Below are positions 1-8,271 of a stretch of 64,000 nt of DNA, in pieces. A program made the position numbers and the translations under genes. The stretch comes from Pseudomonas pisciculturae. Its GTDB lineage: Bacteria; Pseudomonadota; Gammaproteobacteria; Pseudomonadales; Pseudomonadaceae. Under the pieces are notes generated by a model. That model had not been told where the DNA came from. It did not search any database and saw only the letters and a program-made list of their open reading frames with translations. The stretch spans positions 124,001 to 188,000 of the forward strand of contig NZ_JACVZE010000007.1 of the NCBI RefSeq assembly GCF_015461805.1, read 5' to 3'. Numbering within the stretch: the first letter of the stretch is position 1; each line of letters opens with the position of its first letter.

Positions 1-109
1 GCTGCGGGCACTGCAGGGCGATCAGCCAGTCGAGGGCTTGGTCCATAGCCATGTCTTGCAACACCTCATGAGCGAGCTCATGGGGGGGCGGTTTGATCGG
101 GTCCGTCAC
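1..109 (-). CDS. FecR-family anti-sigma regulator, N-terminal fragment
   Basis: Only the first 36 codons are in the window; the frame stays open to position 1. The GTG start at 109 is preceded on the minus strand by a GAGG-like ribosome site. The peptide begins MTDPIKPPPHELAHEV and continues with an Ala/Trp-Leu pattern (A-LDWLIAL) typical of the cytoplasmic N-terminal domain of FecR proteins, which binds the cognate ECF sigma factor. It lies 62 bases downstream of an ECF sigma gene on the same strand, the usual FecI-FecR order. FecR proteins relay siderophore signals from a TonB-dependent receptor; no receptor gene is visible here. The family call rests on context and a short segment. Confidence 0.65.
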   Translation of the reverse strand, partial: MTDPIKPPPHELAHEVLQDMAMDQALDWLIALQCPQ

Positions 110-171
110 GGTGTGCCTCGGGTCTTCGCCACGTTTTAATCAACTTTCCTACAGCTCGGGTCGGATGAAGC

Positions 172-690
172 TTACGACCGATCTAACCTTTGGGCCACAC
201 CTACGCAGATAGCCATAATCAATTTCAGCTCCTTTTGCACCGTGCTCAAGGACACCTCCAACTGATCGGCAATCTCCTGGTAGCTGCACCCATGCAGGCG
301 GCTGAGGATAAAGATTTGCTGCTGGCGCGCGCTCAACTGGCCCAGGCTGACGCTCAGCGCTTCAAGCATTTGCTCGGCCTGGGTCGCATCTTCGGGGGTG
401 CTGATGGGGGCGGCAACGCTTTGCAGCACATCCAACGGGACATCTTCCTGCAACGTGCGGGCCTGGATGCGACGCGAGCGCAGGTGATCCAGCGCCAGGT
501 TGCGGGCGGTTTGATAGACGAAGGGTTCGAGGTGATCGATGGGCCGTTCACTCAGGGCCCGGGTGACGCGCAGGTAGGTTTCCTGCAACAGGTCCTCGGC
601 GGTGCTGTGGTTATTCACCATCCGCTGCAAGGTGCGTAGCAGAATTACCCGTTGGGTAAGAAAGACTTGATTGAAGCGTGATTGGCTCAC
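172..690 (-). CDS. FecI-like ECF RNA polymerase sigma factor
   Basis: The 172-residue protein has the length and layout of iron-starvation ECF sigma factors. Region 2 lies at about residues 10-75, with AEDLLQETYLRV and the FVYQTARNLALDHLRSRR segment that binds core polymerase and the -10 element. Region 4 lies at about 110-165, with the helix-turn-helix SYQEIADQLEVSLSTVQKEL. It is expected to transcribe a TonB-dependent siderophore receptor gene when released by its FecR partner, whose gene begins just downstream. A Fur-type palindrome 28 bases before the ATG suggests repression by iron-loaded Fur. The specific siderophore cannot be read from the sequence. Confidence 0.88.
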   Translation of the reverse strand: MSQSRFNQVFLTQRVILLRTLQRMVNNHSTAEDLLQETYLRVTRALSERPIDHLEPFVYQTARNLALDHLRSRRIQARTLQEDVPLDVLQSVAAPISTPEDATQAEQMLEALSVSLGQLSARQQQIFILSRLHGCSYQEIADQLEVSLSTVQKELKLIMAICVGVAQRLDRS

Positions 691-717
691 AGTGATACCA
701 GACCGATATGCAGTTAA

Positions 718-732
718 TGATAATGCTTATCA
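718..732 (-). promoter_or_regulatory. Fur box upstream of the ECF sigma gene
   Basis: TGATAATGCTTATCA is a 7-1-7 palindrome that differs from the ideal Fur site TGATAATGATTATCA at one base. It ends 28 bases before the sigma factor start, the place expected for promoter occlusion. The inference is iron repression of the FecI/FecR pair. Confidence 0.8.
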
Positions 733-774
733 TCAACTGAAATGGCAAGTAGCACTTTGATGTACACCGCAGAT

Positions 775-868
775 CCCTGTGGGAGCCGGGCTTGCCGGCG
801 ATGCAGGCACCTTGGTCTGTCAGTCAGACCAAGGTGATGCCATCGCAGGCAAGCCAGCTCCCACAGGG
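775..868. repeat. REPIN: paired inverted REP elements
   Basis: Two REP-type sequences face each other: CCCTGTGGGAGC at the left end and its exact complement at the right end, around a spacer with its own inverted repeat (CCTTGGTCTG/CAGACCAAGG). It lies downstream of gap and upstream of the sigma factor promoter, where it could act as a transcription barrier for gap. No transposase is nearby; such elements are mobilised in trans by RAYT proteins. Confidence 0.85.
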
Positions 869-883
869 AATCTTCGCTGGCAG

Positions 884-1885
884 TTACTCGGCGTTGCACA
901 GCGCCAGGCAGTTATCCAGCATGCGGTTCGAGAAGCCCCACTCGTTGTCGTACCAAGCCAGTACTTTCAGCAATTTGCCGCTGACCTTGGTGTGGTTGGC
1001 ATCGAAGATCGACGACAACGGGTTGTGGTTGAAGTCACTGGAAACCAACGGCAGGGTGTTGTAGCCGAGGATCTTCGAGTGTTGGCTGGCGTCTTTGAGC
1101 AGCGCGTTGACCTGTTCGGCAGTGGCTTCTTTCTTCAACTGCACGGTGAGGTCGACCAGCGACACGTTGATCACCGGCACGCGCACGGCCATGCCGGTCA
1201 ACTTGCCGGCCAGTTCCGGCAGCACCAGGCCTACCGCTTCAGCGGCGCCGGTCTTGCTCGGGATCATGTTCTGGGTGGCCGAACGCGCGCGGTACGGGTC
1301 GGTGTGGTAGACGTCGGTCAGGTTCTGGTCGTTGGTGTAGGCGTGGATGGTGGTCATCAGGCCGCTTTCGATGCCCAGTTCGCGATGCAGTACCTGGGCA
1401 ACCGGCGCCAGGCAGTTGGTGGTGCACGAGGCGTTGGAGATGATCTGGTGGGATTGACGCAGAATGTCATGGTTCACACCGTAGACCACGGTGGCATCGG
1501 CACCTTTAGCCGGAGCGGAAATGATCACCTTGCGTGCGCCGGCGGTAATATGGGCAGCCGCCTTGTCACGGTCGGTGAACAGACCGGTGCATTCGAACAC
1601 CACGTCGATCTTGTGCGCAGCCCACGGCAGGTCGGCTGGGTTGCGAATGGCACTGACGGCGATCCGGTCACCGTTGACGGTCAGGCTTTCCTGATCGTGG
1701 GCGACCTCTGCTTCGAAAGTGCCATGCACGGTGTCGTATTTGAGCAGGTGAGCATTGATCGAGCTATCGCCCAGATCGTTGATGGCGACGATCTGCAGAT
1801 CCTGGCGGTAGCCTTGGGTATACAGTGCGCGCAGGACATTACGGCCAATACGGCCAAAACCATTGATTGCGATACGAAGAGTCAT
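884..1885 (-). CDS. gap: Glyceraldehyde-3-phosphate dehydrogenase, type I
   Basis: The 333-residue enzyme oxidises glyceraldehyde 3-phosphate to 1,3-bisphosphoglycerate in the lower Embden-Meyerhof and Entner-Doudoroff route. The Rossmann motif INGFGRIGRN is at residues 7-16 and the catalytic motif SNASCTTNCLAP has the nucleophilic Cys at residue 154. The C-terminal WYDNEWGFSNRM segment is also typical. The gene is divergent from edd, as in P. putida (gap-1) and P. aeruginosa. A HexR-type operator centred about 30 bases before the ATG fits repression relieved by 2-keto-3-deoxy-6-phosphogluconate. The likely physiological direction is catabolic, because this paralogue sits in the glucose cluster; cofactor preference (NAD or NADP) cannot be settled by eye. 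Confidence 0.96.
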   Translation of the reverse strand: MTLRIAINGFGRIGRNVLRALYTQGYRQDLQIVAINDLGDSSINAHLLKYDTVHGTFEAEVAHDQESLTVNGDRIAVSAIRNPADLPWAAHKIDVVFECTGLFTDRDKAAAHITAGARKVIISAPAKGADATVVYGVNHDILRQSHQIISNASCTTNCLAPVAQVLHRELGIESGLMTTIHAYTNDQNLTDVYHTDPYRARSATQNMIPSKTGAAEAVGLVLPELAGKLTGMAVRVPVINVSLVDLTVQLKKEATAEQVNALLKDASQHSKILGYNTLPLVSSDFNHNPLSSIFDANHTKVSGKLLKVLAWYDNEWGFSNRMLDNCLALCNAE

Positions 1886-1909
1886 TGGAAAGTGCCTGTC
1901 GTCGATTTG

Positions 1910-1924
1910 TTGTAAGAATTACAA
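1910..1924. promoter_or_regulatory. HexR-type operator, gap side
   Basis: TTGTAAGAATTACAA is a perfect inverted repeat with TTGT and ACAA separated by seven bases, matching the published P. putida HexR consensus TTGT-N7/8-ACAA. It lies 25 bases upstream of the gap start, so it most likely controls gap. Confidence 0.75.
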
Positions 1925-1971
1925 GATTATTCGCATAAAAATAGAAAACAAGCCTTTTTAGTGGCAATATT

Positions 1972-1986
1972 TTGTTCAATCTACAA
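1972..1986. promoter_or_regulatory. HexR-type operator, edd side
   Basis: TTGTTCAATCTACAA has TTGT and ACAA separated by seven bases, the HexR arrangement. It is about 120 bases upstream of the edd start and probably overlaps the edd-glk promoter. With the site at 1910-1924 it gives each divergent promoter its own operator. Confidence 0.72.
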
Positions 1987-2106
1987 CGAGTGACCTGAAT
2001 CAACTGGTCCGATGATTCAAACGACACCCTGCCATCCCATGCGCTGCGGGCGTTTGATCAGCATAGACACTCAGGTCGCCACATCCGTTAGCCTGGAGTT
2101 CTACAC

Positions 2107-3933
2107 ATGCATCCCCGCGTTCTTGAGGTCACCGAACGGCTTATCGCCCGTAGCCGCGCCACCCGCGAGGCTTACCTTGCGCTTATTCGCGGCGCAGCCA
2201 GCGACGGTCCGATGCGCGGCAAGCTGCAATGCGCCAACTTCGCCCACGGCGTGGCCGGTTGCGGCACTGAAGATAAAAATAGCCTGCGTATGATGAATGC
2301 CGCCAACGTGGCAATTGTTTCGTCATATAACGACATGCTCTCGGCGCACCAGCCGTACGAGCACTTCCCCGAACAAATCAAGAAAGCCCTGCGCGAAGTT
2401 GGCTCGGTCGGCCAGTTCGCCGGCGGCACCCCCGCGATGTGCGACGGCGTGACCCAAGGCGAGCCCGGCATGGAGCTGAGCTTGCTCAGCCGTGAAGTGA
2501 TTGCGATGTCGACGGCGGTAGCGCTGTCCCACAACATGTTCGACGCTGCGCTGATGCTGGGTATTTGCGACAAGATCGTCCCCGGTTTGATGATGGGCGC
2601 GCTGCGCTACGGTCACTTGCCGATGATCTTCGTGCCGGGCGGCCCGATGCCGTCGGGTATCTCCAACAAGCAAAAAGCTGATGTGCGCCAGCGCTACGCC
2701 GAAGGCAAGGCCTCCCGCGAAGAGCTGCTGGAATCGGAGATGAAGTCCTACCACAGCCCTGGCACCTGCACCTTCTACGGCACCGCCAACACCAACCAAT
2801 TGCTGATGGAAGTGATGGGCCTGCACCTGCCGGGCGCCTCCTTCGTCAACCCATACACGCCGCTGCGCGATGCGCTGACCCGCGAGGCTGCGCACCAGGT
2901 CACGCGCTTGACCAAGGCCAACGGCAGCTTCACACCGATTGGCGAGATCGTCGACGAGAAGTCCATCGTCAACTCCATCATCGCGCTCAACGCAACGGGT
3001 GGTTCCACCAACCACACCTTGCACATGCCGGCCATCGCCATGTCGGCGGGCATCATTTTGACGTGGGACGACATGGCCGACCTCTCCGAGGTAGTGCCGA
3101 CCCTGTCCCACGTGTATCCAAACGGCAAGGCCGACATCAACCACTTCCAGGCGGCGGGCGGCATGTCGTTCCTGATCCGCGAACTGCTTGAAGCCGGCCT
3201 TCTGCATGAAGACGTCAACACCGTGGCGGGCAAGGGCCTGAGCCGCTACACCCAGGAACCGTTCCTGGTGGACGGCGAACTGATCTGGCGCGACGGCCCC
3301 ATCGAAAGCCTCGACGAAACCATCCTGCGCCCGGTGGCCCGTGCGTTCTCGCCGGAAGGCGGCTTGCGCGTGATGGAAGGCAACCTCGGCCGAGGTGTGA
3401 TGAAAGTCTCCGCCGTGGCCCCTGAGCACCAGATCGTCGAAGCACCGGCGGTGGTGTTCCAGGACCAACAAGACCTGGCCGATGCTTTCAAGGCCGGCCA
3501 GTTGGAAAAAGACTTCGTCGCGGTGATGCGCTTCCAGGGCCCGCGCTCCAACGGCATGCCCGAACTGCACAAGATGACCCCGTTCCTTGGCGTATTGCAG
3601 GACCGTGGTTTCAAAGTGGCGTTGGTGACAGACGGGCGTATGTCCGGCGCGTCGGGTAAGATTCCCGCCGCGATTCACGTCAACCCCGAAGCCCAGAGCG
3701 GCGGGCCACTGGCGCGGGTGCGTGATGGCGATATCATTCGCGTCGATGGCGTGAAGGGCACCCTGGAGCTTAAGGTGGACGCCGAAGAATTTGCAGCGCG
3801 CGCGCCTGCCACGGGCCTGTTGGGCAATAACGTGGGGGCCGGTCGCGAGCTGTTTGCATTTATGCGCTTGGCCGCAAGCTCCGCAGAGCAAGGCGCCAGC
3901 GCCTTTACCTCTGCCTTGGAGACGCTTAAGTGA
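2107..3933 (+). CDS. edd: Phosphogluconate dehydratase (Entner-Doudoroff)
   Basis: The 608-residue protein dehydrates 6-phosphogluconate to 2-keto-3-deoxy-6-phosphogluconate, the committing step of the Entner-Doudoroff pathway, the main sugar route in Pseudomonas. It belongs to the IlvD/EDD iron-sulfur dehydratase family: visible signatures are MCDGVTQGEPGMELS, LGICDKIVPGLMMGA and LVTDGRMSGASGKIPAAIHV. The length matches the family norm. The ATG at 2107 follows a GGAG ribosome site. The 3' end overlaps glk by four bases (GTGA), implying translational coupling. HexR-type control is inferred from the palindrome at 1972-1986. Confidence 0.97.
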   Translation: MHPRVLEVTERLIARSRATREAYLALIRGAASDGPMRGKLQCANFAHGVAGCGTEDKNSLRMMNAANVAIVSSYNDMLSAHQPYEHFPEQIKKALREVGSVGQFAGGTPAMCDGVTQGEPGMELSLLSREVIAMSTAVALSHNMFDAALMLGICDKIVPGLMMGALRYGHLPMIFVPGGPMPSGISNKQKADVRQRYAEGKASREELLESEMKSYHSPGTCTFYGTANTNQLLMEVMGLHLPGASFVNPYTPLRDALTREAAHQVTRLTKANGSFTPIGEIVDEKSIVNSIIALNATGGSTNHTLHMPAIAMSAGIILTWDDMADLSEVVPTLSHVYPNGKADINHFQAAGGMSFLIRELLEAGLLHEDVNTVAGKGLSRYTQEPFLVDGELIWRDGPIESLDETILRPVARAFSPEGGLRVMEGNLGRGVMKVSAVAPEHQIVEAPAVVFQDQQDLADAFKAGQLEKDFVAVMRFQGPRSNGMPELHKMTPFLGVLQDRGFKVALVTDGRMSGASGKIPAAIHVNPEAQSGGPLARVRDGDIIRVDGVKGTLELKVDAEEFAARAPATGLLGNNVGAGRELFAFMRLAASSAEQGASAFTSALETLK

Positions 3934-4886
3934 AGCTTGCGCTGGTCGGTGATATTGGTGGAACCAACGCCCGTTTTGCGTTGTGGCGGGACCAGGAGCT
4001 GCATTCGATCCGCGTGCACGCCACGGCGGATTACCCAGGCCCTGAGGACGCCATCAAGGTGTACCTCAAGGAAGAAGGCCTGGAAATCGGTGCCATCGGC
4101 GCCGTGTGCCTCTCAGTGGCCGGGCCGGTGAGTGGCGATGAATTCAAGTTCACCAACAATCACTGGCGCCTGAGCAAGACCGCGTTTTGCAAAACCTTGC
4201 AGGTAGATGAGCTGCTGCTGGTCAATGACTTCTCGGCCATGGCCCTGGGCATGACCCGCCTCAAGCCCGACGAATTCCGTGTGGTCTGCGAAGGCACGCC
4301 GGAGCCATTGCGCCCGGCGGTGGTGATCGGCCCGGGCACCGGCCTGGGTGTCGGCACCCTGCTGGACCTGGGCGGTGGCCGCTTTGCAGCGCTGCCGGGG
4401 GAGGGCGGCCATGTCGACCTGCCCCTGAGCAGCCCGCGTGAAACCCAGCTGTGGCAGCACATCTACACCGAAATCGGCCATGTCAGCGCCGAAACCGCCT
4501 TGAGCGGTGGCGGCTTGCCGCGTCTGTACCGGGCGATTTGTGCGGTAGACGGCCACACGCCGGTGCTGGATACACCCGAAGCCATCACCGCTGCCGGCCT
4601 GGCCGGCGACCCGGTGGCCATGGAAGTCTTGGACCAGTTCAGCATCTGGCTGGGCCGGGTGGCCGGTAACAATGTGCTGACCACCGGTGGACGCGGTGGC
4701 GTGTATATCGTGGGCGGGGTGATACCGAGGTTTGCCGACTTTTTTATCGTCAGTGGTTTCGCCAAGAGCTTTCGTGACAAGGGCTGCATGAGTGACTACT
4801 TCAAGGGCATTCCGGTGTGGTTGGTGACGGCGCCGTATTCCGGGTTGACCGGGGCGGGTGTGGCGCTTGAGCAGGCTTTTGCGTAG
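3930..4886 (+). CDS. glk: Glucokinase
   Basis: The 318-residue protein phosphorylates intracellular glucose with ATP to glucose 6-phosphate. Visible motifs are the phosphate-binding GDIGGTNARFAL near the N-terminus, LVNDFSAMA with the catalytic Asp, IGPGTGLGVG and LPGEGGHVDL in the sugar site. It matches the bacterial Glk family (about 320 residues), not the ROK family. The GTG start is inside the edd stop region (GTGA overlap), so the two proteins are translationally coupled. In pseudomonads this enzyme serves the direct phosphorylation branch of glucose use, in parallel with periplasmic oxidation through gluconate. Confidence 0.96.
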   Translation: MKLALVGDIGGTNARFALWRDQELHSIRVHATADYPGPEDAIKVYLKEEGLEIGAIGAVCLSVAGPVSGDEFKFTNNHWRLSKTAFCKTLQVDELLLVNDFSAMALGMTRLKPDEFRVVCEGTPEPLRPAVVIGPGTGLGVGTLLDLGGGRFAALPGEGGHVDLPLSSPRETQLWQHIYTEIGHVSAETALSGGGLPRLYRAICAVDGHTPVLDTPEAITAAGLAGDPVAMEVLDQFSIWLGRVAGNNVLTTGGRGGVYIVGGVIPRFADFFIVSGFAKSFRDKGCMSDYFKGIPVWLVTAPYSGLTGAGVALEQAFA

Positions 4887-4894
4887 GCATTGAT

Positions 4895-4979
4895 GGCCCT
4901 ATCGCAGGCAAGCCAGCTCCCACAGTTGATCGGGTTCACACGGTCAGCATGTGGGAGCGGGCTTGCCCGCGATGAGGCC
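4895..4979. repeat. REPIN between glk and gltR
   Basis: Inverted REP pair of mixed arms: the left arm carries ATCGCAGGCAAGCCAGCTCC and the right arm carries GTGGGAGCGGGCTTGCCCGC, so the arms match imperfectly. The outer bases GGCC pair. It separates the edd-glk unit from gltR-gtrS and could weaken read-through or stabilise the upstream mRNA. Confidence 0.8.
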
Positions 4980-4995
4980 CTCAGAAACACCCCAT

Positions 4996-5003
4996 AACAA
5001 CAA
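4996..5003 (+). promoter_or_regulatory. Hfq/Crc catabolite-repression motif before gltR
   Basis: AACAACAA fits the AANAANAA motif bound by Hfq with Crc in Pseudomonas. It runs into the Shine-Dalgarno sequence AAGGAGG (5002-5008) of gltR, the position at which Hfq/Crc blocks translation. Functional role is inferred. Confidence 0.6.
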
Positions 5004-5013
5004 GGAGGCCCCC

Positions 5014-5748
5014 GTGAGCGTAATCAGTAAATCCATTCTCCTCGTCGACGACGACCAGGAAATCCGCGAATTGCTGCAAACCTACCTCAGTCGCGCCGGT
5101 TTCCAGGTGCGTGGCGTGCCGGACGGTGCGGGGTTCCGCCAGGCGATGAACGAGGCGCCGTGCGACTTGGTCATCCTCGATGTGATGCTGCCGGACGAAG
5201 ACGGCTTCAGCCTCTGCCGCTGGATTCGCCAGCACCCACGCCAGGCCCAGGTGCCGATCATCATGCTCACCGCCAGCTCCGACGAGACCGATCGGGTGAT
5301 CGGCCTTGAGCTGGGCGCCGACGATTACATCGGCAAACCCTTCAGCCCCCGCGAGCTGCAAGCGCGGATCAAGGCCTTGTTGCGCCGTGCCCAGTTTGGC
5401 CAGGAGCAAAAGGGCAGCAGTGACGTGCTGGTGTTCGACGAATGGCGCCTGGATATGATCAGCCACCGCCTGTTCCATGTGGATGGCGAAGAGGTGATCC
5501 TCTCCGGTGCCGATTTTGCCCTGCTCAAATTGTTTCTCGACCACCCGCAACAGATCCTCGACCGCGACACTATTGGCAACGCCACCCGTGGTCGCGACCT
5601 GATGCCGCTGGACCGTATCGTCGACATGGCCGTGAGCCGCCTGCGCCAACGCCTGCGCGATACCGAAAAACCGCCGAGGCTGATCCGCACCGTACGCGGC
5701 AGCGGTTACCAACTGGCAGCCAGTGTGGTTGCCGGCAATGCGCACTGA
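5014..5748 (+). CDS. gltR: OmpR-family response regulator GltR
   Basis: The 244-residue protein has an N-terminal receiver domain with acidic triplet VDDDQ and phosphoacceptor Asp56 in VILDVMLP, then a C-terminal winged helix (about 145-240) ending in IRTVRGSGYQLA. It is the partner of the downstream kinase, and in P. aeruginosa and P. putida GltR controls glucose transport genes. I chose GTG 5014, not an upstream ATG at 4951, because a perfect AAGGAGG precedes it and the upstream extension would run through a REP element. The gene overlaps the kinase gene by 11 bases. An AANAANAA motif touching the ribosome site suggests Crc/Hfq control. Confidence 0.93.
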   Translation: MSVISKSILLVDDDQEIRELLQTYLSRAGFQVRGVPDGAGFRQAMNEAPCDLVILDVMLPDEDGFSLCRWIRQHPRQAQVPIIMLTASSDETDRVIGLELGADDYIGKPFSPRELQARIKALLRRAQFGQEQKGSSDVLVFDEWRLDMISHRLFHVDGEEVILSGADFALLKLFLDHPQQILDRDTIGNATRGRDLMPLDRIVDMAVSRLRQRLRDTEKPPRLIRTVRGSGYQLAASVVAGNAH

Positions 5749-7219
5749 GCAACTGGGCGAACACCTGAGCGAGCGTCGCCGGCGCTTTCCGGTACCGCGC
5801 TCGTTGCTGGGGCGCATGTTGCTGCTTACCTTGCTCGCGGTGCTGTTCGCCCAGGCGTTGTCCAGCGTGATCTGGGTTTCGCAATTGCGCGCCACACAGC
5901 TTGAAGGCCTGGTCACCAGTGCCCGCAGCCTGGCGCACTCGATGACCGCCAGCGTGAGTTATTTCCGCTCGTTGCCGGTTGCCTATCGCCCGTTGGTCCT
6001 GGACCAATTGCGCAGCATGGGCGGTACGCGATTTGTGGTGACCCTTAATGACCGCCCGCTGGATATGCAGGTGCTGCCGGAAACACCGCGCAAACAAGCC
6101 GTGCTGGTGGCCGTGGACGAAGTGCTGCGTCAAACCCTGGGCGCCGACGTACATATCTCGGTGGAGTTCGTCAGCGCCGAAGACCTGCGCATCTTCAATG
6201 CCGGCTTGAAACTCGATGAATTGCCACGCTCCTGGGCCCACTACGCCTTGACCCTGGAACCGGTGAACCCGCCGGTGTTGGTCACCCAGATCCAACTCGC
6301 CCCCGGCGAATGGCTGTATATCGCTTCGCTATTGCCCGAGCCCTACACCAGCCTTGAGGAACAAGGCCTGCCGTCCCAGCAGGTGTGGTTTATCGTGCTG
6401 ACCAGTGGCTTTCTGCTGTTGTTTATCGGCCTGTTGGTGCATTGGCAGAGCCGGCCGCTCAAGCGCTTGGCGCGGGCGGCGCGAGATATGTCCCTGGGCG
6501 CCGACGTGGAGCCTGTGGCCGAAGGCGGCGGCAGCGAAGTGGTGGAAGTGGGCCGCGCCTTTAACGCCATGCGCGAACGCATCAGCCGCTACCTCACCGA
6601 GCGTAGCCAATTATTCAGCGCGATTTCCCACGACTTGCGCACGCCCATTACCCGCCTGCGCCTGCGGGTGGAACTGCTCGAAGACGAAAACCTGCAAACC
6701 AAATTCGGCCGCGACCTGGATGAGTTGGAGTTGCTGGTCAAAGGCGCGCTGCAATGCGTGAAAGACACGGATATCCACGAGAACATCGAGCCGGTGGATC
6801 TCAACCATGTGCTCGATTGCCTGGTGGAGCCTTACCTGGCGCCCAATGGCAATGGTCGCGTGACCCAGCACGGCCGAGCCCTGACCACCTACCCTGGCAA
6901 GCCGTTGGCGCTCAAGCGTTGTATCGGCAACCTCATCGACAATGCACTGAAGTACGGGCAGAACGCCCATTTGCATATTGAGGATGATGGCGCTGAATTC
7001 ATCCTGCATGTGGATGACGAAGGGCCAGGGGTACCGGAGCAGCGTTTGGAGCAGGTCTTCGAGCCGCACTTTCGGCTGGCCGGGCAGCAACAGGGCTATG
7101 GCCTGGGGTTGGGGATTGCGCGAAACATTGCCCACAGCCATGGGGGCGAGGTGAGTTTGCAGAATTTGCGCGAAGGCGGCTTGCGGGTGACGTTGCAACT
7201 GCCCCGTGGCCTGGACTGA
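5738..7219 (+). CDS. gtrS: Sensor histidine kinase GtrS (GltS), partner of GltR
   Basis: The 493-residue inner-membrane kinase has two membrane segments (about residues 22-42 and 210-230) flanking a periplasmic sensor region, a HAMP linker, a dimerisation domain with phospho-His298 in FSAISHDLRTPITRL, and an ATPase domain with IDNALKYG, DEGPGVP and GYGLGLGIA. In P. aeruginosa GtrS responds to 2-ketogluconate and 6-phosphogluconate; that ligand is inferred here by orthology. The ATG at 5738 overlaps the gltR stop, so the two are coupled. In PAO1, as I recall, the glucose ABC transporter and OprB genes follow this kinase; here a REPIN and an unrelated AraC gene follow. Confidence 0.92.
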   Translation: MRTEQLGEHLSERRRRFPVPRSLLGRMLLLTLLAVLFAQALSSVIWVSQLRATQLEGLVTSARSLAHSMTASVSYFRSLPVAYRPLVLDQLRSMGGTRFVVTLNDRPLDMQVLPETPRKQAVLVAVDEVLRQTLGADVHISVEFVSAEDLRIFNAGLKLDELPRSWAHYALTLEPVNPPVLVTQIQLAPGEWLYIASLLPEPYTSLEEQGLPSQQVWFIVLTSGFLLLFIGLLVHWQSRPLKRLARAARDMSLGADVEPVAEGGGSEVVEVGRAFNAMRERISRYLTERSQLFSAISHDLRTPITRLRLRVELLEDENLQTKFGRDLDELELLVKGALQCVKDTDIHENIEPVDLNHVLDCLVEPYLAPNGNGRVTQHGRALTTYPGKPLALKRCIGNLIDNALKYGQNAHLHIEDDGAEFILHVDDEGPGVPEQRLEQVFEPHFRLAGQQQGYGLGLGIARNIAHSHGGEVSLQNLREGGLRVTLQLPRGLD

Positions 7220-7234
7220 ATACACACGGAACCC

Positions 7235-7325
7235 ATGTGGGAGCTGGCTTGCCTGCGATGGCGGTATGTCAGTACCAAATTGGCCAACTGACCCACCGCC
7301 ATCGCAGGCAAGCCAGCTCCCACAT
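7235..7325. repeat. REPIN with perfect 31-base arms
   Basis: The left arm ATGTGGGAGCTGGCTTGCCT... (7235-7265) and right arm (7295-7325) are exact reverse complements over 31 bases around a 29-base spacer. It lies between convergent gtrS and the AraC gene and probably serves as a bidirectional barrier. Confidence 0.88.
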
Positions 7326-7341
7326 TTTGATCAGCGGTGTG

Positions 7342-8271
7342 TCAGATGGTTTGGCGCAGTCTGGCGAGGTCTCTTAGGGGCGGCGCACCGAATAACCTGC
7401 TGTATTCCCGACTGAACTGCGACGGGCTTTCATACCCCACCCGGTACCCTGCCGCCGACGCTTCCAACCCTTCGGCAATCATCAAACGCCGGGCCTCTTG
7501 CAAGCGCAACTGCTTCTGATACTGCAACGGGCTCATGGCCGTAATCGCCTTGAAGCGGTGGTGCAGGGTCGAGACGCTCAGGTTCACTTCCTTGGCCAGG
7601 TCATCAATGCGCAGTGGTTGTTCGTAGTTGCCGTTCAGCCACTTGATCGCCTGGCTCACACGATGGCTCTGACTGTTGGCCACGGCAATTTCGTACAGCC
7701 GATAACCCTGCGGCCCGCGCAACAGGCGGTAGAGGATTTCCCTGCTGATCAACGGCGCCAGCATGGCGATGTCTTTGGGCGTATCCAGCAAACGCGCCAG
7801 ACGCAGCACCGCGTCGAGCAGTGCGTGGTCGATACGGTCGACATACATGCCACGGGAAGTCGGGCGCGAGGGCACGCCCATCGGCCCGGCTTCGGCGATC
7901 AGCGCGGTGAGTTGCGCCGGGTCGATATTGATGCGCACCGACAGGTTCGGGTCCTCTGGCGTGGCCTCAATGATGCGCCCGGCCACTGGCATTGCCACCG
8001 AGAACACTAAGTAATTGAGCGGGTCATAGGCAAAGATTTCATCGGCCAGACGCACTTCCTTGCTGCCGCTGGCGAGGATGCACAAGGCCGGCTCCACCAG
8101 CACTGGCATGAAGTCACGTGGCGCATTGTGGCGGTTGAGGAACAGCGAGGTGATGGCGGTGCCGTAGGAGCCGTCCTCCCAGGTATGCCGCTGCACAATA
8201 CTGGCCAGTTCGGCGCGCTGCTTTTCCATCTCGGCGTCGAGGGGAATGGACTGATGATCAGGCGACGGCAT
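7342..8271 (-). CDS. AraC-family transcriptional regulator
   Basis: The 309-residue protein has an N-terminal AraC_N-type (cupin-like) ligand domain (about 20-180) and a C-terminal double helix-turn-helix (about 205-300): IDDLAKEVNLSVSTLHHRFK and the second helix pair ending GYESPSQFSREYSRLFG. This domain pairing is common in pseudomonad regulators of small-molecule metabolism or oxidoreductases. It is divergent from an ABM-domain protein gene, which is a plausible target. The ligand is unknown. The start at 8271 gives a full N-terminal domain; no strong ribosome site is obvious. Confidence 0.88.
   Translation of the reverse strand: MPSPDHQSIPLDAEMEKQRAELASIVQRHTWEDGSYGTAITSLFLNRHNAPRDFMPVLVEPALCILASGSKEVRLADEIFAYDPLNYLVFSVAMPVAGRIIEATPEDPNLSVRINIDPAQLTALIAEAGPMGVPSRPTSRGMYVDRIDHALLDAVLRLARLLDTPKDIAMLAPLISREILYRLLRGPQGYRLYEIAVANSQSHRVSQAIKWLNGNYEQPLRIDDLAKEVNLSVSTLHHRFKAITAMSPLQYQKQLRLQEARRLMIAEGLEASAAGYRVGYESPSQFSREYSRLFGAPPLRDLARLRQTI

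Noticed and set aside
2323..3891. A 522-codon open frame opposite edd
   Set aside because: Shadow of edd, rich in His, Arg and Gln, with no known motif.
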